A stretch of DNA of 64,000 nt from Psychromonas sp. SA13A (GTDB taxonomy: Bacteria > Pseudomonadota > Gammaproteobacteria > Enterobacterales > Psychromonadaceae), in contig NZ_WTKU01000001.1 in NCBI RefSeq assembly GCF_011378715.1, positions 1 to 64,000 on the forward strand, given 5' to 3'. Made by a program: the position numbers and the translations under genes. Shown piece after piece: positions 8,926-18,150 of the stretch. Below the pieces are notes generated by a model. The model was not told the origin of the DNA and did not search any database. It saw nothing but the letters and a program-made list of their open reading frames with translations. Every line of letters begins with the position of its first letter. Position 1 is the stretch's first letter.

Positions 8926-9960
8926 CTAGAGTGATTTTGGATCCATCGCTTTGGTCGCAGCATCTTCATAAGAAACAGTGCCTTGACTAACTAAATTACG
9001 CAAGCTTTGATCCAGTGTTTGCATACCATGTACCATACCCGTTTGGATAACCGAGTACATTTGCGCTACTTTATCTTCACGAATTAAGTTACGGATTGCT
9101 GGGATCCCCATCATAATTTCATGTGCGGCGACTCGTCCACCACCGTGTTTTTTCAGTAATGTTTGAGAAATAACCGCACGTAAAGACTCTGATAACATCG
9201 AACGAACCATGCTTTTTTCTGCGGCGGGGAATACATCTACAATACGGTCAACGGTTTTGGCTGCTGACGTGGTATGTAATGTGCCAAATACTAAGTGCCC
9301 TGTTTCTGCTGCCGTTAAAGCCAAACGAATGGTTTCTAAATCACGCATCTCCCCCACCAAAATAACATCGGGATCTTCACGTAATGCACTACGTAATGCA
9401 CTTTCAAAACTTAGAGTATCTTTATGAACTTCGCGTTGATTGATCAATGCTTTTTTAGATTCATGCACAAACTCAATAGGGTCTTCAATGGTTAGAATGT
9501 GCTCATGGCGATGATCATTAATATAATCAATCATGGCCGCTAAGGTCGTTGACTTACCAGACCCTGTTGCCCCAGTCACTAGAACTAAACCACGTGACAA
9601 GTCAGAAATTTTCTTAAAAATGGGAGGCGCATTAATTTCTTCTAACGTTAACACTTTACTTGGGATCGTACGAAATACTGCACCAGCCCCACGATTTTGA
9701 TTAAAAGCATTAACACGAAAACGAGCAAGGTCTGGAATTTCAAAGGAAAAGTCAGTTTCTAGCTGTTCTTCAAAGTCCTTACGTTGCTTATCATCCATGA
9801 TGTCGTAGATTAAATTGTTTACTTCTTTATGCTCTAATGCAGGAACATTTATTTTGCGTACCTCTCCATCAACTCGAATCATTGGAGGAACACCTGCAGA
9901 AAGGTGTAGATCTGATGCTTTATGCTTTACACTAAAGGCTAATAATTCCGTTATATCCAT
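8926..9960 (-). CDS. pilT: Type IV pilus retraction ATPase PilT
   Basis: The main pilus retraction motor, 344 residues. MDITELLAFSVKHKASDLHLS is the PilT N-terminus. Walker A GATGSGKSTTLAA, Asp box ILTIEDPIEFVHESKK, Walker B DVILVGEMRDLETI and His box GHLVFGTLHT are intact, as is the AIRNLIRE segment of the retraction-specific AIRNLIRE motif. The start lies only 19 bases from the divergent yggS start, so promoter elements must reach into the neighbouring coding sequence. TAGGATT is at the right place for a ribosome site. Confidence 0.96.
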   Translation of the reverse strand: MDITELLAFSVKHKASDLHLSAGVPPMIRVDGEVRKINVPALEHKEVNNLIYDIMDDKQRKDFEEQLETDFSFEIPDLARFRVNAFNQNRGAGAVFRTIPSKVLTLEEINAPPIFKKISDLSRGLVLVTGATGSGKSTTLAAMIDYINDHRHEHILTIEDPIEFVHESKKALINQREVHKDTLSFESALRSALREDPDVILVGEMRDLETIRLALTAAETGHLVFGTLHTTSAAKTVDRIVDVFPAAEKSMVRSMLSESLRAVISQTLLKKHGGGRVAAHEIMMGIPAIRNLIREDKVAQMYSVIQTGMVHGMQTLDQSLRNLVSQGTVSYEDAATKAMDPKSL

Positions 9961-9979
9961 AATTTAAAATCCTAATAAT

Positions 9980-10672
9980 ATGACTAATATATCTAACAAT
10001 ATCGAAGCAGTAGAACAAAAAATAGCTCAAGCTAGCATAAAAGCAATGCGCGAAGGCGAAGTTCAGTTACTTGCTGTCAGCAAAACCAAGCCAGTTTCGT
10101 TGATCAAACAAGCTTTTGCACAGGGATTATCTCACTTTGGAGAAAATTATGTGCAAGAAAGCATAGAAAAAATTCAACAAATTAAACAAGATAGCGAATT
10201 TGACAGACCTATTTTTTGGTATTTTATTGGCCCACTACAATCGAATAAAACTCGCCCAGTTGCGGAAAATTTTGACTGGGTACAAAGTGTTGATCGCTTG
10301 AAAATAGCAGAGCGCTTGAATCAACAACGCCCTGTTGATATGCCAAGACTTAATATTTGTTTGCAAGTTAATATCAGTGGTGAGGAAAGTAAATCCGGCA
10401 CCACGCTATCACAGGTCATTGAATTAGCAGAACAAGTTCAGGGTCTACCGCGTTTAAAACTGCGTGGCATTATGGCTATTCCACAAAATAGCGATGACCC
10501 GAAAATAATAGAACAACAATTCACTGCGCTACATGATATTTATCAAACATTACAACAACAATATCCAGACATTGATACATTATCGATGGGCATGAGTGGT
10601 GACTTGGAAAGTGCGATTGCCTGTGGTAGTACTATGGTGAGAATTGGCACCGATATATTTGGCGCAAGATAA
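9980..10672 (+). CDS. yggS: PLP homeostasis protein YggS (PLPBP/PROSC family)
   Basis: A pyridoxal-phosphate-binding TIM-barrel protein that buffers PLP and affects amino-acid and keto-acid balance; it has no known catalytic activity. The PLP lysine lies in LLAVSKTKP near residue 36. FGENYVQE, WYFIGPLQSNK and LSMGMSGDLESAI follow in family order. It has 230 residues. It heads the run yggS-proC-yggT-yggU-DUF4426-rdgB. I see no clear Shine-Dalgarno ahead of the ATG, unusual among its neighbours, and the gap to divergent pilT is only 19 bases. Confidence 0.95.
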   Translation: MTNISNNIEAVEQKIAQASIKAMREGEVQLLAVSKTKPVSLIKQAFAQGLSHFGENYVQESIEKIQQIKQDSEFDRPIFWYFIGPLQSNKTRPVAENFDWVQSVDRLKIAERLNQQRPVDMPRLNICLQVNISGEESKSGTTLSQVIELAEQVQGLPRLKLRGIMAIPQNSDDPKIIEQQFTALHDIYQTLQQQYPDIDTLSMGMSGDLESAIACGSTMVRIGTDIFGAR

Positions 10673-10693
10673 ATTAACAGTAAGGAAAAGATA

Positions 10694-11518
10694 ATGCAGC
10701 ATAAAAAAATCACCTTCATTGGTGCAGGTAATATGGCGGGTAGTATTATTAACGGCTTAGTAAAAGGCGGTTACCCAGCAGAATTAATCTGTGCATCAGC
10801 ACCCAGCTTAACCAACACCCAAAAATTGGTAACTGAACTTTCAATTACAAGCAGCCAAGATAATAAACAATCAGCACAATGGGCTGATGTGATCGTATTA
10901 GGTGTTAAACCGCAAATGATGGCAGATGTTTGCCAAGCGCTTGTTGATGACGGTGTTGATCTCACTAATAAATTAATAATCTCTATTGCAGCCGGTGTTT
11001 CAGTATCACGTTTTCAATCTATTTTAGGTAAAGAAACGGCTGTGATCCGTACTATGCCTAATACGCCATCTCTTTTGCAAAAAGGCATGACAGGGTTATT
11101 TGCTTCAAAACAAGCAACTGAACAAGATAAACACTTCGCAGGTGAATTGATGAGTGCTGTCGGTGAAATTGTATGGGTTGAACAAGAATCACAAATTAAT
11201 GCAGTAATTGCAGCAGCCGGTTCAGCCCCTGCTTATTTTTTCCTATTTATGGAATCGATGCAGAAAAAAGCCATCGAAATGGGGTTTAGTGAAGCCGATG
11301 CGCGTCTGTTAGTGCAACAATCTGCGATTGGTAGTGCTGAGATGGTAAAACAAAATCAACACTTGGATTTAACAACTTTACGAAACAACGTAATATCTAA
11401 AGGTGGTACAACGGCTGAAGCAGTACGTACTTTTAATGAACAGGGTTTGCCTGAGATTGTTGCCAAAGCAATGCAAGCAGCATCCGACCGTGGTGAAGAA
11501 ATGGAAAAACTATTTTAA
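10694..11518 (+). CDS. proC: Pyrroline-5-carboxylate reductase
   Basis: Catalyses the last step of proline synthesis, NAD(P)H-dependent reduction of pyrroline-5-carboxylate. The N-terminal Rossmann motif is FIGAGNMAGSIINGL. VIRTMPNTPSLLQKGMTGL and the C-terminal signature region (LRNNVISKGGTTAEAV) are canonical. The 274-residue length is standard. TAAGGAAAAG precedes the start. It sits between yggS and yggT, a common gammaproteobacterial arrangement linking amino-acid metabolism with PLP homeostasis. Confidence 0.96.
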   Translation: MQHKKITFIGAGNMAGSIINGLVKGGYPAELICASAPSLTNTQKLVTELSITSSQDNKQSAQWADVIVLGVKPQMMADVCQALVDDGVDLTNKLIISIAAGVSVSRFQSILGKETAVIRTMPNTPSLLQKGMTGLFASKQATEQDKHFAGELMSAVGEIVWVEQESQINAVIAAAGSAPAYFFLFMESMQKKAIEMGFSEADARLLVQQSAIGSAEMVKQNQHLDLTTLRNNVISKGGTTAEAVRTFNEQGLPEIVAKAMQAASDRGEEMEKLF

Positions 11519-11544
11519 TAGTCCTATAACGAGGTAGTAAGTAA

Positions 11545-12090
11545 ATGAATGCAGTTAATTTTTTAATCGATACTCTATTTGACCTGTATCTTATGGTGGT
11601 TTTATTGCGTGTCTGGTTACAACTCGCACGCGCAGATTTTTATAATCCATTTAGCCAATTTATTGTGAAAGCAACACAACCAGTTGTTGCCCCTCTGCGT
11701 CGCTTTATTCCAGGATTGGGTGGCTTAGACGTTGCGACGATTATCTTTGCATTTGTAGTTGCCGTGGCCAAAATATTTGTATTGAGCCTAGTGATAAACT
11801 TTGATATCACCGTTGTAGCAATGTTGATTTCAGCTCTGGCAATTGTTATCACCACCACATTCAAACTGCTTTTTTGGATATTAGTGATACGCGCTATTTT
11901 AAGCTGGGTAAGTAAAGGGCAAAATCCAATTGAAGCAGTAATGATTCAATTAACTGAGCCACTTTTAAGCCCAGTGCGTCGCGTTATTCCTGCAATGGGC
12001 GGCTTAGACTTATCAATGCTTGTGGTATTGTTAGGTTTACAATTTTTAGAAAAATTATTCAACGATCTATTAGCTCAAATATTGGGTTAA
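11545..12090 (+). CDS. yggT: YggT-family integral membrane protein
   Basis: A 181-residue inner-membrane protein made of two YggT repeats. Each repeat has a hydrophobic helix, then a conserved NP motif (YNPFSQF; GQNPIEAV), a P-L/P-V-R-R segment (VAPLRRFIPGLGGLD; LSPVRRVIPAMGGLD) and another hydrophobic stretch. The duplication is obvious by eye. The family is linked to osmotic tolerance or cell-division and membrane processes in some bacteria, but the molecular function is not settled. GAGGTAG is a good ribosome site. Confidence 0.92.
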   Translation: MNAVNFLIDTLFDLYLMVVLLRVWLQLARADFYNPFSQFIVKATQPVVAPLRRFIPGLGGLDVATIIFAFVVAVAKIFVLSLVINFDITVVAMLISALAIVITTTFKLLFWILVIRAILSWVSKGQNPIEAVMIQLTEPLLSPVRRVIPAMGGLDLSMLVVLLGLQFLEKLFNDLLAQILG

Positions 12091-12120
12091 TTTATAAATG
12101 AAAAAGTGGTGTAGTAATAA

Positions 12121-12414
12121 ATGAGCCAAATACCAAGTTATTACTCATATCAAGGCGAGGACTTAGTGCTTCGCCTTTACTTACAACCTAAAGCAAGCCG
12201 CGATCAATTTGTTGGACAGCATGGTGAAGAGTTAAAAATAGCCATTACTGCACCGCCCGTTGATGGCAAAGCGAATGCTCACTTAGTGAAGTTTTTAAGT
12301 AAACAATTTAAAGTAGCAAAAAGTGCAATTAATGTAGAAAAAGGCTTACAAAGTCGACATAAATTAGTGCGTATTAAACAGCCTAAAAACCTACCTTCTA
12401 TTTTTTCACAATAA
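12121..12414 (+). CDS. yggU: YggU/DUF167 family protein
   Basis: A 97-residue soluble protein of the UPF0235/DUF167 fold. The conserved run [18 protein letters not shown], then [14 protein letters not shown] and the following SKQF and RHKLVRI, define the family. The function is unknown even in well-studied species. It is in frame with the operon and 30 bases after yggT. Confidence 0.92.
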   Translation: MSQIPSYYSYQGEDLVLRLYLQPKASRDQFVGQHGEELKIAITAPPVDGKANAHLVKFLSKQFKVAKSAINVEKGLQSRHKLVRIKQPKNLPSIFSQ

Positions 12415-12422
12415 GGGATTAT

Positions 12423-12908
12423 ATGTTTAACTCAATAGTATTACCTAAAAAAATGATAACCAAAGGCTCAGTGTTTAAAGGGTTCGTATTTAATACGTTA
12501 TTACTCACTACATTATTATTTACAAGCTTGCAGGCAACAGCAGACCAGTTTAAACAATTTGCTAACCTAGAAGTGCACTACATTGCCCTACCAAGTACTT
12601 TTATTGAGCCAAGTATTGCCACTCAATACAATATCAAACGCAGTAAGAATAATGGGTTATTAAATATTTCTGTTCTTAATAGTAAACAGAATAAACAAGC
12701 CGTTGAAGCGACGTTAAAAGGTACGGGAAAAAACTTAATCGGCCAAACTCATCAGCTTGAGTTTAGGCAGATAAAAGAAGGTAAAGCGATTTATTATCTC
12801 GCTGAATACCCTTTTACTAATGAAGAAATTGTTAATTTTGAAATCAATGTTAAAACAGAAAAGAAATCGAACACACTTAAGTTTCAACATAAATTCTATG
12901 TTGATTAA
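12423..12908 (+). CDS. DUF4426 periplasmic protein
   Basis: A 161-residue exported protein. An N-terminal basic region and hydrophobic stretch (FVFNTLLLTTLLFTS) end at a likely signal-peptidase site near ATADQ. The mature part begins QFKQFANLEVHYIALPSTFI, which fits the DUF4426 family commonly found between yggU and rdgB in Vibrio and Shewanella relatives. An internal ATG ten codons in (MITKGS) is an alternative start. The role is unknown. It ends 9 bases before rdgB, so co-transcription is likely. Confidence 0.8.
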   Translation: MFNSIVLPKKMITKGSVFKGFVFNTLLLTTLLFTSLQATADQFKQFANLEVHYIALPSTFIEPSIATQYNIKRSKNNGLLNISVLNSKQNKQAVEATLKGTGKNLIGQTHQLEFRQIKEGKAIYYLAEYPFTNEEIVNFEINVKTEKKSNTLKFQHKFYVD

Positions 12909-12917
12909 GGACAGAAC

Positions 12918-13523
12918 ATGAAACAAAAATGGGTACTTGCCACCGGCAATCAAGGCAAAGTAAAAGAGATGAGCGAATTATTAAATAGCTTTTCTATTGA
13001 GGTATTACCACAAAGCAAGTTTAATGTGCCGGATGTACCAGAAACAGGTACAACCTTTGTTGAAAATGCCATTATCAAAGCAAGACATGCAGCAAAATTA
13101 ACAGGTTTACCCGCGATTGCCGATGACTCAGGTTTAGAAGTTGATTTTCTAAATGGCCAACCGGGAATTTATTCCGCTCGTTATGCTGGTAAATTAGCTA
13201 CAGATCAAGATAACATTGATAAACTATTAAATAAGCTGGAAGGCATTAACGCTGAACAGCGTAAAGCGCGCTTTCAGTGTGTTTTAGTTTATCTACGCCA
13301 TGAGTTAGATCCTACGCCGATTATTTGCCAAGGTACTTGGGAAGGTAGTATTACAGAAGCCGTGGACGGTGAAAATGGATTTGGTTATGATCCAGTGTTC
13401 TGGGTTGAAAGCGAACAATCAACTTCTGCACAATTAAGCAAACAACGTAAAAGTGAATTAAGCCATCGCGGTAAAGCGCTAACGCAATTAGTCGCGTTAC
13501 TACAAAAGCAATTATCTGCTTAA
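12918..13523 (+). CDS. rdgB: XTP/dITP diphosphatase (RdgB/HAM1)
   Basis: Hydrolyses deaminated purine nucleoside triphosphates (dITP, XTP) to monophosphates, keeping them out of DNA. LATGNQGKVKE supplies the substrate-binding N-terminus, IADDSGLEVDFLNGQPGIYSA is the family core, and FGYDPVF and LSHRGKAL complete the signature. The 201-residue length is typical. GGACAG lies before the ATG. A hairpin (GCCCAT/ATGGGC) and then a strong terminator at 13601 separate it from hemW. Confidence 0.95.
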   Translation: MKQKWVLATGNQGKVKEMSELLNSFSIEVLPQSKFNVPDVPETGTTFVENAIIKARHAAKLTGLPAIADDSGLEVDFLNGQPGIYSARYAGKLATDQDNIDKLLNKLEGINAEQRKARFQCVLVYLRHELDPTPIICQGTWEGSITEAVDGENGFGYDPVFWVESEQSTSAQLSKQRKSELSHRGKALTQLVALLQKQLSA

Positions 13524-13542
13524 TCGCTATTTTAATTTACAG

Positions 13543-13558
13543 GCCCATTAATATGGGC
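13543..13558 (+). other. Perfect hairpin after rdgB
   Basis: GCCCAT, loop TAAT, ATGGGC form a 6-bp perfect stem 19 bases past the rdgB stop. It has no T-run, so it may protect the 3' end rather than terminate. Confidence 0.4.
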
Positions 13559-13600
13559 AATAAAACGATAGCTTTATTATTACCGTTTAAACTCACTTTT

Positions 13601-13627
13601 AAAGCGACTGATTCAGTCGCTTTTTTT
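13601..13627 (+). terminator. Intrinsic terminator between rdgB and hemW
   Basis: AAAGCGACTG, loop ATT, CAGTCGCTTT form a perfect stem followed by a run of Ts. It ends only 15 bases before the hemW ATG, so hemW must rely on read-through or a promoter inside this region. Confidence 0.85.
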
Positions 13628-13642
13628 AGCTTGGAAAAATGA

Positions 13643-14785
13643 ATGTTACAACTTCCCCCGCTCAGCCTATATGTGCATATTCCTTGGTGTATTGAAAAAT
13701 GCCCTTACTGCGACTTTAACTCTCATAAGTTAAAAGGAGAGATCCCAGAACAAGAATATTTAACTGCGCTTATTGACGATCTCAAACAAGATTTAAGCTT
13801 TGTACAAGGACGTCACTTATTCAGTATTTTTATTGGAGGCGGTACACCGAGTTTAATTTCAGCACCGGGTATTCAATGGTTATTAGAAAATATTCAGCAC
13901 CTTATTCCCTTTAGTGAAAACATAGAGATCACCCTAGAAGCTAATCCAGGAGCCATTGAGAACCAAAAAATTGCTGATTTCAAAACAGCGGGTATTAATC
14001 GTTTTTCCTTTGGAGTGCAAAGCTTCCAACAAGATAAGCTCACCAAACTCGGTCGAATTCATGGTGTAGAGGAAGCAAAAACCGCAGCTAAACAGGCACA
14101 TAATGTAGGAATGAAAACATTCAACCTAGATTTAATGCATGGCCTACCTAATCAAACGTTAGAAGATGCCATGAGTGACTTAGCAACGGCGATTGCCTTA
14201 AAACCAACTCATCTATCTTGGTATCAGCTGACTATTGAACCTAATACACAATACTTTTCTCACCCTCCTACTTTACCCGATGATGAAACACTATGGGATA
14301 TTCAAGAAGCAGGTGTGAAATTATTAGCGGAACACGGTTACAACCAATATGAAATATCGGGCTACAGCCAAGACAATTGGCAATGTCAGCATAATTTAAA
14401 TTATTGGCGTTTTGGTGATTATTTGGGAATTGGTTGTGGTGCACACGGTAAAATATCATTACCCCTCGAAAATAAAGTACTTCGCACCACTAAGATAAAG
14501 CACCCTAAAGGATACTTAGACCCGCAACGTGCTTATATGGATGATTACAATACAGTCCCTAAAGAGGAGCTGGTTTTTGAATACATGATGAATCGATTAC
14601 GTTTGATGGAAGACATTCCATTGGCTGAATTTGAAGATTATACCGGTTTAACACGTACTGTATTAGATAAGCAGTTACAACAAGCTACTGAGAAAAACTT
14701 AATGCGAGTATCAGCAGACACCTGTCAAGTAACACCATTAGGACATAGATATTTGAACGAGTTATTGACTATGTTTATGGACTAA
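13643..14785 (+). CDS. hemW: Radical SAM heme chaperone HemW
   Basis: A radical SAM protein once called coproporphyrinogen oxidase-like; HemW transfers heme to respiratory enzymes. The iron-sulfur motif CIEKCPYCDFNSHK (CxxxCxxC) is near residue 16. FIGGGTPSLI, TLEANPG, RFSFGVQSF and NLDLMHGLPNQT follow, and there is a C-terminal HemN-C winged domain. The 380-residue length fits HemW. It is placed after rdgB as in E. coli, but a terminator lies between the two genes. Confidence 0.94.
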   Translation: MLQLPPLSLYVHIPWCIEKCPYCDFNSHKLKGEIPEQEYLTALIDDLKQDLSFVQGRHLFSIFIGGGTPSLISAPGIQWLLENIQHLIPFSENIEITLEANPGAIENQKIADFKTAGINRFSFGVQSFQQDKLTKLGRIHGVEEAKTAAKQAHNVGMKTFNLDLMHGLPNQTLEDAMSDLATAIALKPTHLSWYQLTIEPNTQYFSHPPTLPDDETLWDIQEAGVKLLAEHGYNQYEISGYSQDNWQCQHNLNYWRFGDYLGIGCGAHGKISLPLENKVLRTTKIKHPKGYLDPQRAYMDDYNTVPKEELVFEYMMNRLRLMEDIPLAEFEDYTGLTRTVLDKQLQQATEKNLMRVSADTCQVTPLGHRYLNELLTMFMD

Positions 14786-14825
14786 TCTGTTTTAGCAACT
14801 AACTTAGCTAAACTGAACTCAATAT

Positions 14826-14879
14826 AAATAGCCCTAATATTAAATTTAAAATATTGAAAGTTGAATGTAGGGCTATTTT
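14826..14879 (+). terminator. Hairpin terminator after hemW
   Basis: AAATAGCCCTA pairs with TAGGGCTATTT across a loop that itself contains AATATT repeats; the stem ends in TTTTATTACTT. The A-rich 5' side would let it work for the convergent yqjG transcript too. Confidence 0.7.
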
Positions 14880-14973
14880 ATTACTTCTTGTATTGCATCA
14901 CTTCATTACTTTTAAGCTTTACCTTCGATTTATAAAGTATTTTTTATAAAGAGATTTTTATAAAATAATTGGT

Positions 14974-15954
14974 TTAAGCAAAGCGTAATCGATCATGTGC
15001 TTGCATAAAATCAACATCAGGACCAACAGGAATAATTCGCGTCGGGTTAATGGTTTCATGTGAACCGTAATAATGTGCTTTGATATAATCAATATCCACT
15101 GTTTTAGCTATGCCTGGATGCTGGTATAAATCACGAACATAATGAGACAGTGATGGGTAATCAGCAATGCGCTTTTTATTACATTTAAAGTGTCCCACAT
15201 AGGCAGCATCAAAACGTATTAAAGTAGTAAACAAGCGCCAGTCTGCTTCGGTTAATTGCTTACCAAGTAAATAACGTTGTGTACTCAAACGCAGTTCTAA
15301 TTTATCTAGAGCCTCGAACACACCGTTTACCGCTTCTTCATAGGCCGTTTGCGTTGTAGCAAAACCTGCGCGATACACTCCATTATTAATATCACTATAA
15401 ATCCAATCATTTATTTCGTTAATTTCATTGTGTACAGATGCTGGATAATAATCTCCTTCACTGGCACCAATACCATCAAAGGCACTATTAAACATTCGAA
15501 TAATATCTGCCGATTCATTGCTCACAATTGTCTTTTGTTGTTTGTCCCATAAAATCGGCACAGTCACTCGCCCAGAATAATTCACATCTGCCAAGGTATA
15601 TAATTCATGAACCAGTGAAACATGATTAACAGTATCTTCAATTACACCTGGTCCCGGCTTAAAGGTCCACCCCTCTTCAGCCATTAGAGAGTTCACTGCG
15701 GAGATATCAATCATGGATTGCAGACCTTTTAGCTCTCTAAAGATCAAGGTGCGATGCGCCCATGGACACGCTAACGAAACATATAAATGATAACGCCCTG
15801 CTTCTGCTTTAAAGCCCGCTTTACCGGTTGGCCCAGCTTGACCATCGGCGGTGATCCAGTTTCTAAATTGTGCTTCACTTCTAACAAATTTACCATTGCT
15901 TGATTTGGTATCGTACCACTGGTTATGCCACTGTCCATCGACTAATAATCCCAT
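14974..15954 (-). CDS. yqjG: Glutathionyl-hydroquinone reductase (YqjG/ECM4-type, xi-class GST)
   Basis: Reduces glutathionyl-hydroquinones to hydroquinones plus oxidised glutathione, using an active-site Cys. That residue lies in YVSLACPWAHRTLIF near residue 60. The start MGLLVDGQWHNQWYDTKSSN, the phrase RVTVPILWDKQ..TIVSNESADIIRMFN and the C-terminal FKCNKKRI and SHETINPTRI match E. coli YqjG almost end to end. The 326-residue length is right. It is followed, in the same orientation, by a pirin gene upstream, with a repetitive 100-base spacer between them. The neighbours suggest quinone or aromatic detoxification. Confidence 0.93.
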   Translation of the reverse strand: MGLLVDGQWHNQWYDTKSSNGKFVRSEAQFRNWITADGQAGPTGKAGFKAEAGRYHLYVSLACPWAHRTLIFRELKGLQSMIDISAVNSLMAEEGWTFKPGPGVIEDTVNHVSLVHELYTLADVNYSGRVTVPILWDKQQKTIVSNESADIIRMFNSAFDGIGASEGDYYPASVHNEINEINDWIYSDINNGVYRAGFATTQTAYEEAVNGVFEALDKLELRLSTQRYLLGKQLTEADWRLFTTLIRFDAAYVGHFKCNKKRIADYPSLSHYVRDLYQHPGIAKTVDIDYIKAHYYGSHETINPTRIIPVGPDVDFMQAHDRLRFA

Positions 15955-15974
15955 AACATATTCCTCTATTTTTT

Positions 15975-16062
15975 GACTAAGCTTAGTTTGGCTAAGTTAA
16001 GCTTTACTGAGTTTAGTTTGGTTAAGCTTAGTTTAGTTTGATTGGCTAGATTGGCTTAGTTA
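15975..16062. repeat. Degenerate short direct repeats between pirin and yqjG
   Basis: Variants of TTAGTTTGGCTAAGCTTAG recur several times in tandem, with internal TTAGC/GCTAA-like palindromes. This low-complexity tract fills the whole gap between two co-oriented genes. It resembles other slippage-type tracts in this window. Confidence 0.65.
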
Positions 16063-16962
16063 GGCAAACTTACCCTGATTAAAATCATCAAAAGCCTGTA
16101 ATAACTGCTCTCTTGTATTCATAACAAAAGGTCCATGACGTGCAACAGGCTCATTAAAAGGCTTACCGGCGATTAATAAAAATCGGCTACTTTGCTGCCC
16201 ACCTACTATAGAAACTTGCTCGCCGTCAGTTAAAACAGCTAACTTTGTCGCTGCAATAGCATCAAAATGATCCGCACTTTGTACGCTGACCTCACCTTCA
16301 ATAACATAAATGAATGCATTATGATTTAACGTAATCGATTGTGTTAATACTTGCCCTTCAGGTAAATGAACATCTAAATACAAAGGTTCACTATAAACAT
16401 TAGTAACGGCGCCAGTGGTTCCTTGATTAGTCGTTCCTGCTATCACATTAATTTTTGTTCCGTTATTTGATTGCTCATGTGCCATGGCGTTTGGCAAAAA
16501 CTCTTGATACTGTGGTTTATTCATTTTGGCATGGCTAGGCAGATTCACCCACAACTGGAATCCTTTTAATAAACCATATTCTTGCTCTGGCATTTCAGAA
16601 TGTAAAATACCTCTAGCTGCGGTCATCCATTGCACACCACCGGGTTCAATAACGCCTTCATTACCAGCGCTATCCTTATGGCGCATTTTACCATTTAGCA
16701 GGTATGTCACCGTTTCAAAGCCTCGATGAGGATGAGTAGGAAAGCCTCCAATATAGTCTTCAGCCTGATCACTTTCAAAACAGTCTAATAATAAAAAGGG
16801 ATCTAACATATCTAGCTGTGAAGAGCCAATAAGACGCGTTAACTTAACACCGTCACCATCGGATGTTTTCACACCAGAAACAATTTTTTTAATGCTCCGC
16901 TCACTACGATTATCTGACTTATTAAGTGCGTCATGCCTATTAGATTCGGTTATCGCATTCAT
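16060..16962 (-). CDS. Pirin-family bicupin protein
   Basis: A cytosolic bicupin; some bacterial pirins have quercetinase activity and others modulate enzymes. The N-terminal cupin carries the metal-binding pattern FPTHPHRGFETVTYLLNG with downstream Glu/His residues (GGVQWMTAARGILHSEMPE). The second cupin covers LDVHLPEGQ to the end, with the conserved C-terminal GKPFNEPVARHGPFVMNT. It has 300 residues. GAGGAGG precedes the start. It is divergent from a LysR regulator at 17118, which is its probable controller, and likely co-transcribed with yqjG. Confidence 0.9.
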   Translation of the reverse strand: MNAITESNRHDALNKSDNRSERSIKKIVSGVKTSDGDGVKLTRLIGSSQLDMLDPFLLLDCFESDQAEDYIGGFPTHPHRGFETVTYLLNGKMRHKDSAGNEGVIEPGGVQWMTAARGILHSEMPEQEYGLLKGFQLWVNLPSHAKMNKPQYQEFLPNAMAHEQSNNGTKINVIAGTTNQGTTGAVTNVYSEPLYLDVHLPEGQVLTQSITLNHNAFIYVIEGEVSVQSADHFDAIAATKLAVLTDGEQVSIVGGQQSSRFLLIAGKPFNEPVARHGPFVMNTREQLLQAFDDFNQGKFA

Positions 16963-17117
16963 CGTTTCCTCCTCCTGTTGCTGTTAATGAATAAAGGTTG
17001 TTAATGGATAAAGCTTATTAATGATCAAATATTATCAATAAACAAATCATAACTGTTGAAGTATTAACAATAAACAGCAATAATTTGAATTTATAATTGC
17101 CATATGGAGAACAATGA

Positions 17118-18011
17118 ATGGGACAGATGGAAAACATGGCACTGTTTGTTCGTATCGTAGAAGCGGGAGGCATTGGTAAAGCAGCAGCGCAATTAGATAT
17201 TGCAAAATCTGCCGTGAGTCGACGCTTAGTCGAACTTGAGCAGCAACTCGATACGCAATTGTTATCACGTACCACTCGCCAATCTCACCTTACCGATGCA
17301 GGGCGAATTTATTATCAAAAAGCGTTAACTATTCTTAATGATATAGCCGAATTAAATGCCCAAACAAGTGGTATCAGCACCAATATTGAAGGCACATTAC
17401 GCTTAACCGCCCCTTTGTCTTTTGGTTTAACGCACCTTGCGCCTATTCTTGATGAATTTAGTCAATTGCACGATAACCTTTGTATCGATATCGACTTCTC
17501 TGATCGCCATGTTGACTTAGTGGAAGAAGGCTACGAGCTTGCTATTCGAATTTCAGACTTAAAAGATTCAACGTTAAAAGCAAAACGGCTAACGACGATC
17601 CGCCATTGTTTATGTGCAAGCCCTGAATATTTAAAACAATATGGGCAACCTAAAAATCTCGCACAATTAAGTCAACATCGTTTATTACAATATACCCAAA
17701 ATGGTCACAATAAATTGCACATCCAAGACCCGCAGCATAAACAACATCAACTTGATATCAGTGCAAAAATTAAAGCGAATAACGGTGATTTTTTAAAAAT
17801 GTCCGCCATTAATGGGCAGGGAATTGTAGCATTACCACTCTTTATTGTTCATCAAGCCATCGCTAGCGGGGAATTAGTCGCGATATTAACGGATCATCAA
17901 TTGCCCAATTTACATGCCTATGCGGTTTATCCACAAACACGTTTTTTATCTCACCGTTGCCGTTTATTAATTGATTTCATCAGTGATAAATTTGCACAGA
18001 AACCTCTCTGA
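17118..18011 (+). CDS. LysR-family transcriptional regulator
   Basis: 297 residues with the N-terminal LysR winged helix (MENMALFVRIVEAGGIGKAA, AKSAVSRRLVELE, RTTRQSHLTDAG) and a C-terminal effector domain of the CrgA/DmlR group (LAPILDEF, DRHVDLVEEGYELAIR). GGAG sits 8 bases before the ATG. It is divergent from the pirin-yqjG pair across 155 bases of AT-rich DNA, the standard geometry for a LysR activator and its target. The inducer cannot be read from sequence; an electrophilic aromatic is a guess from the neighbours. Confidence 0.9.
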   Translation: MGQMENMALFVRIVEAGGIGKAAAQLDIAKSAVSRRLVELEQQLDTQLLSRTTRQSHLTDAGRIYYQKALTILNDIAELNAQTSGISTNIEGTLRLTAPLSFGLTHLAPILDEFSQLHDNLCIDIDFSDRHVDLVEEGYELAIRISDLKDSTLKAKRLTTIRHCLCASPEYLKQYGQPKNLAQLSQHRLLQYTQNGHNKLHIQDPQHKQHQLDISAKIKANNGDFLKMSAINGQGIVALPLFIVHQAIASGELVAILTDHQLPNLHAYAVYPQTRFLSHRCRLLIDFISDKFAQKPL

Positions 18012-18101
18012 CATGACCTTGAATAAAACATTGAAAGCAGTGAAAATGATCACTAATAAGATCCGCTATTACCCGTAATCATTCTAAGATGTAAAAACAA
18101 T

Positions 18102-18124
18102 AAACCTACCAGTGAGCAGGTTTA
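18102..18124. terminator. Weak hairpin between convergent genes
   Basis: AAACCTAC and GCAGGTTT pair around CAGTGA (one mismatch) with AT-rich flanks between the LysR gene and the convergent monooxygenase gene. Confidence 0.4.
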
Positions 18125-18150
18125 ATATTAAAGCTATAACGGGTTAAATA

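Noticed and set aside
17018-17275. 85-codon open frame antisense to the LysR gene
   Set aside because: It overlaps the conserved helix-turn-helix coding region of the LysR gene and shows no protein features of its own.
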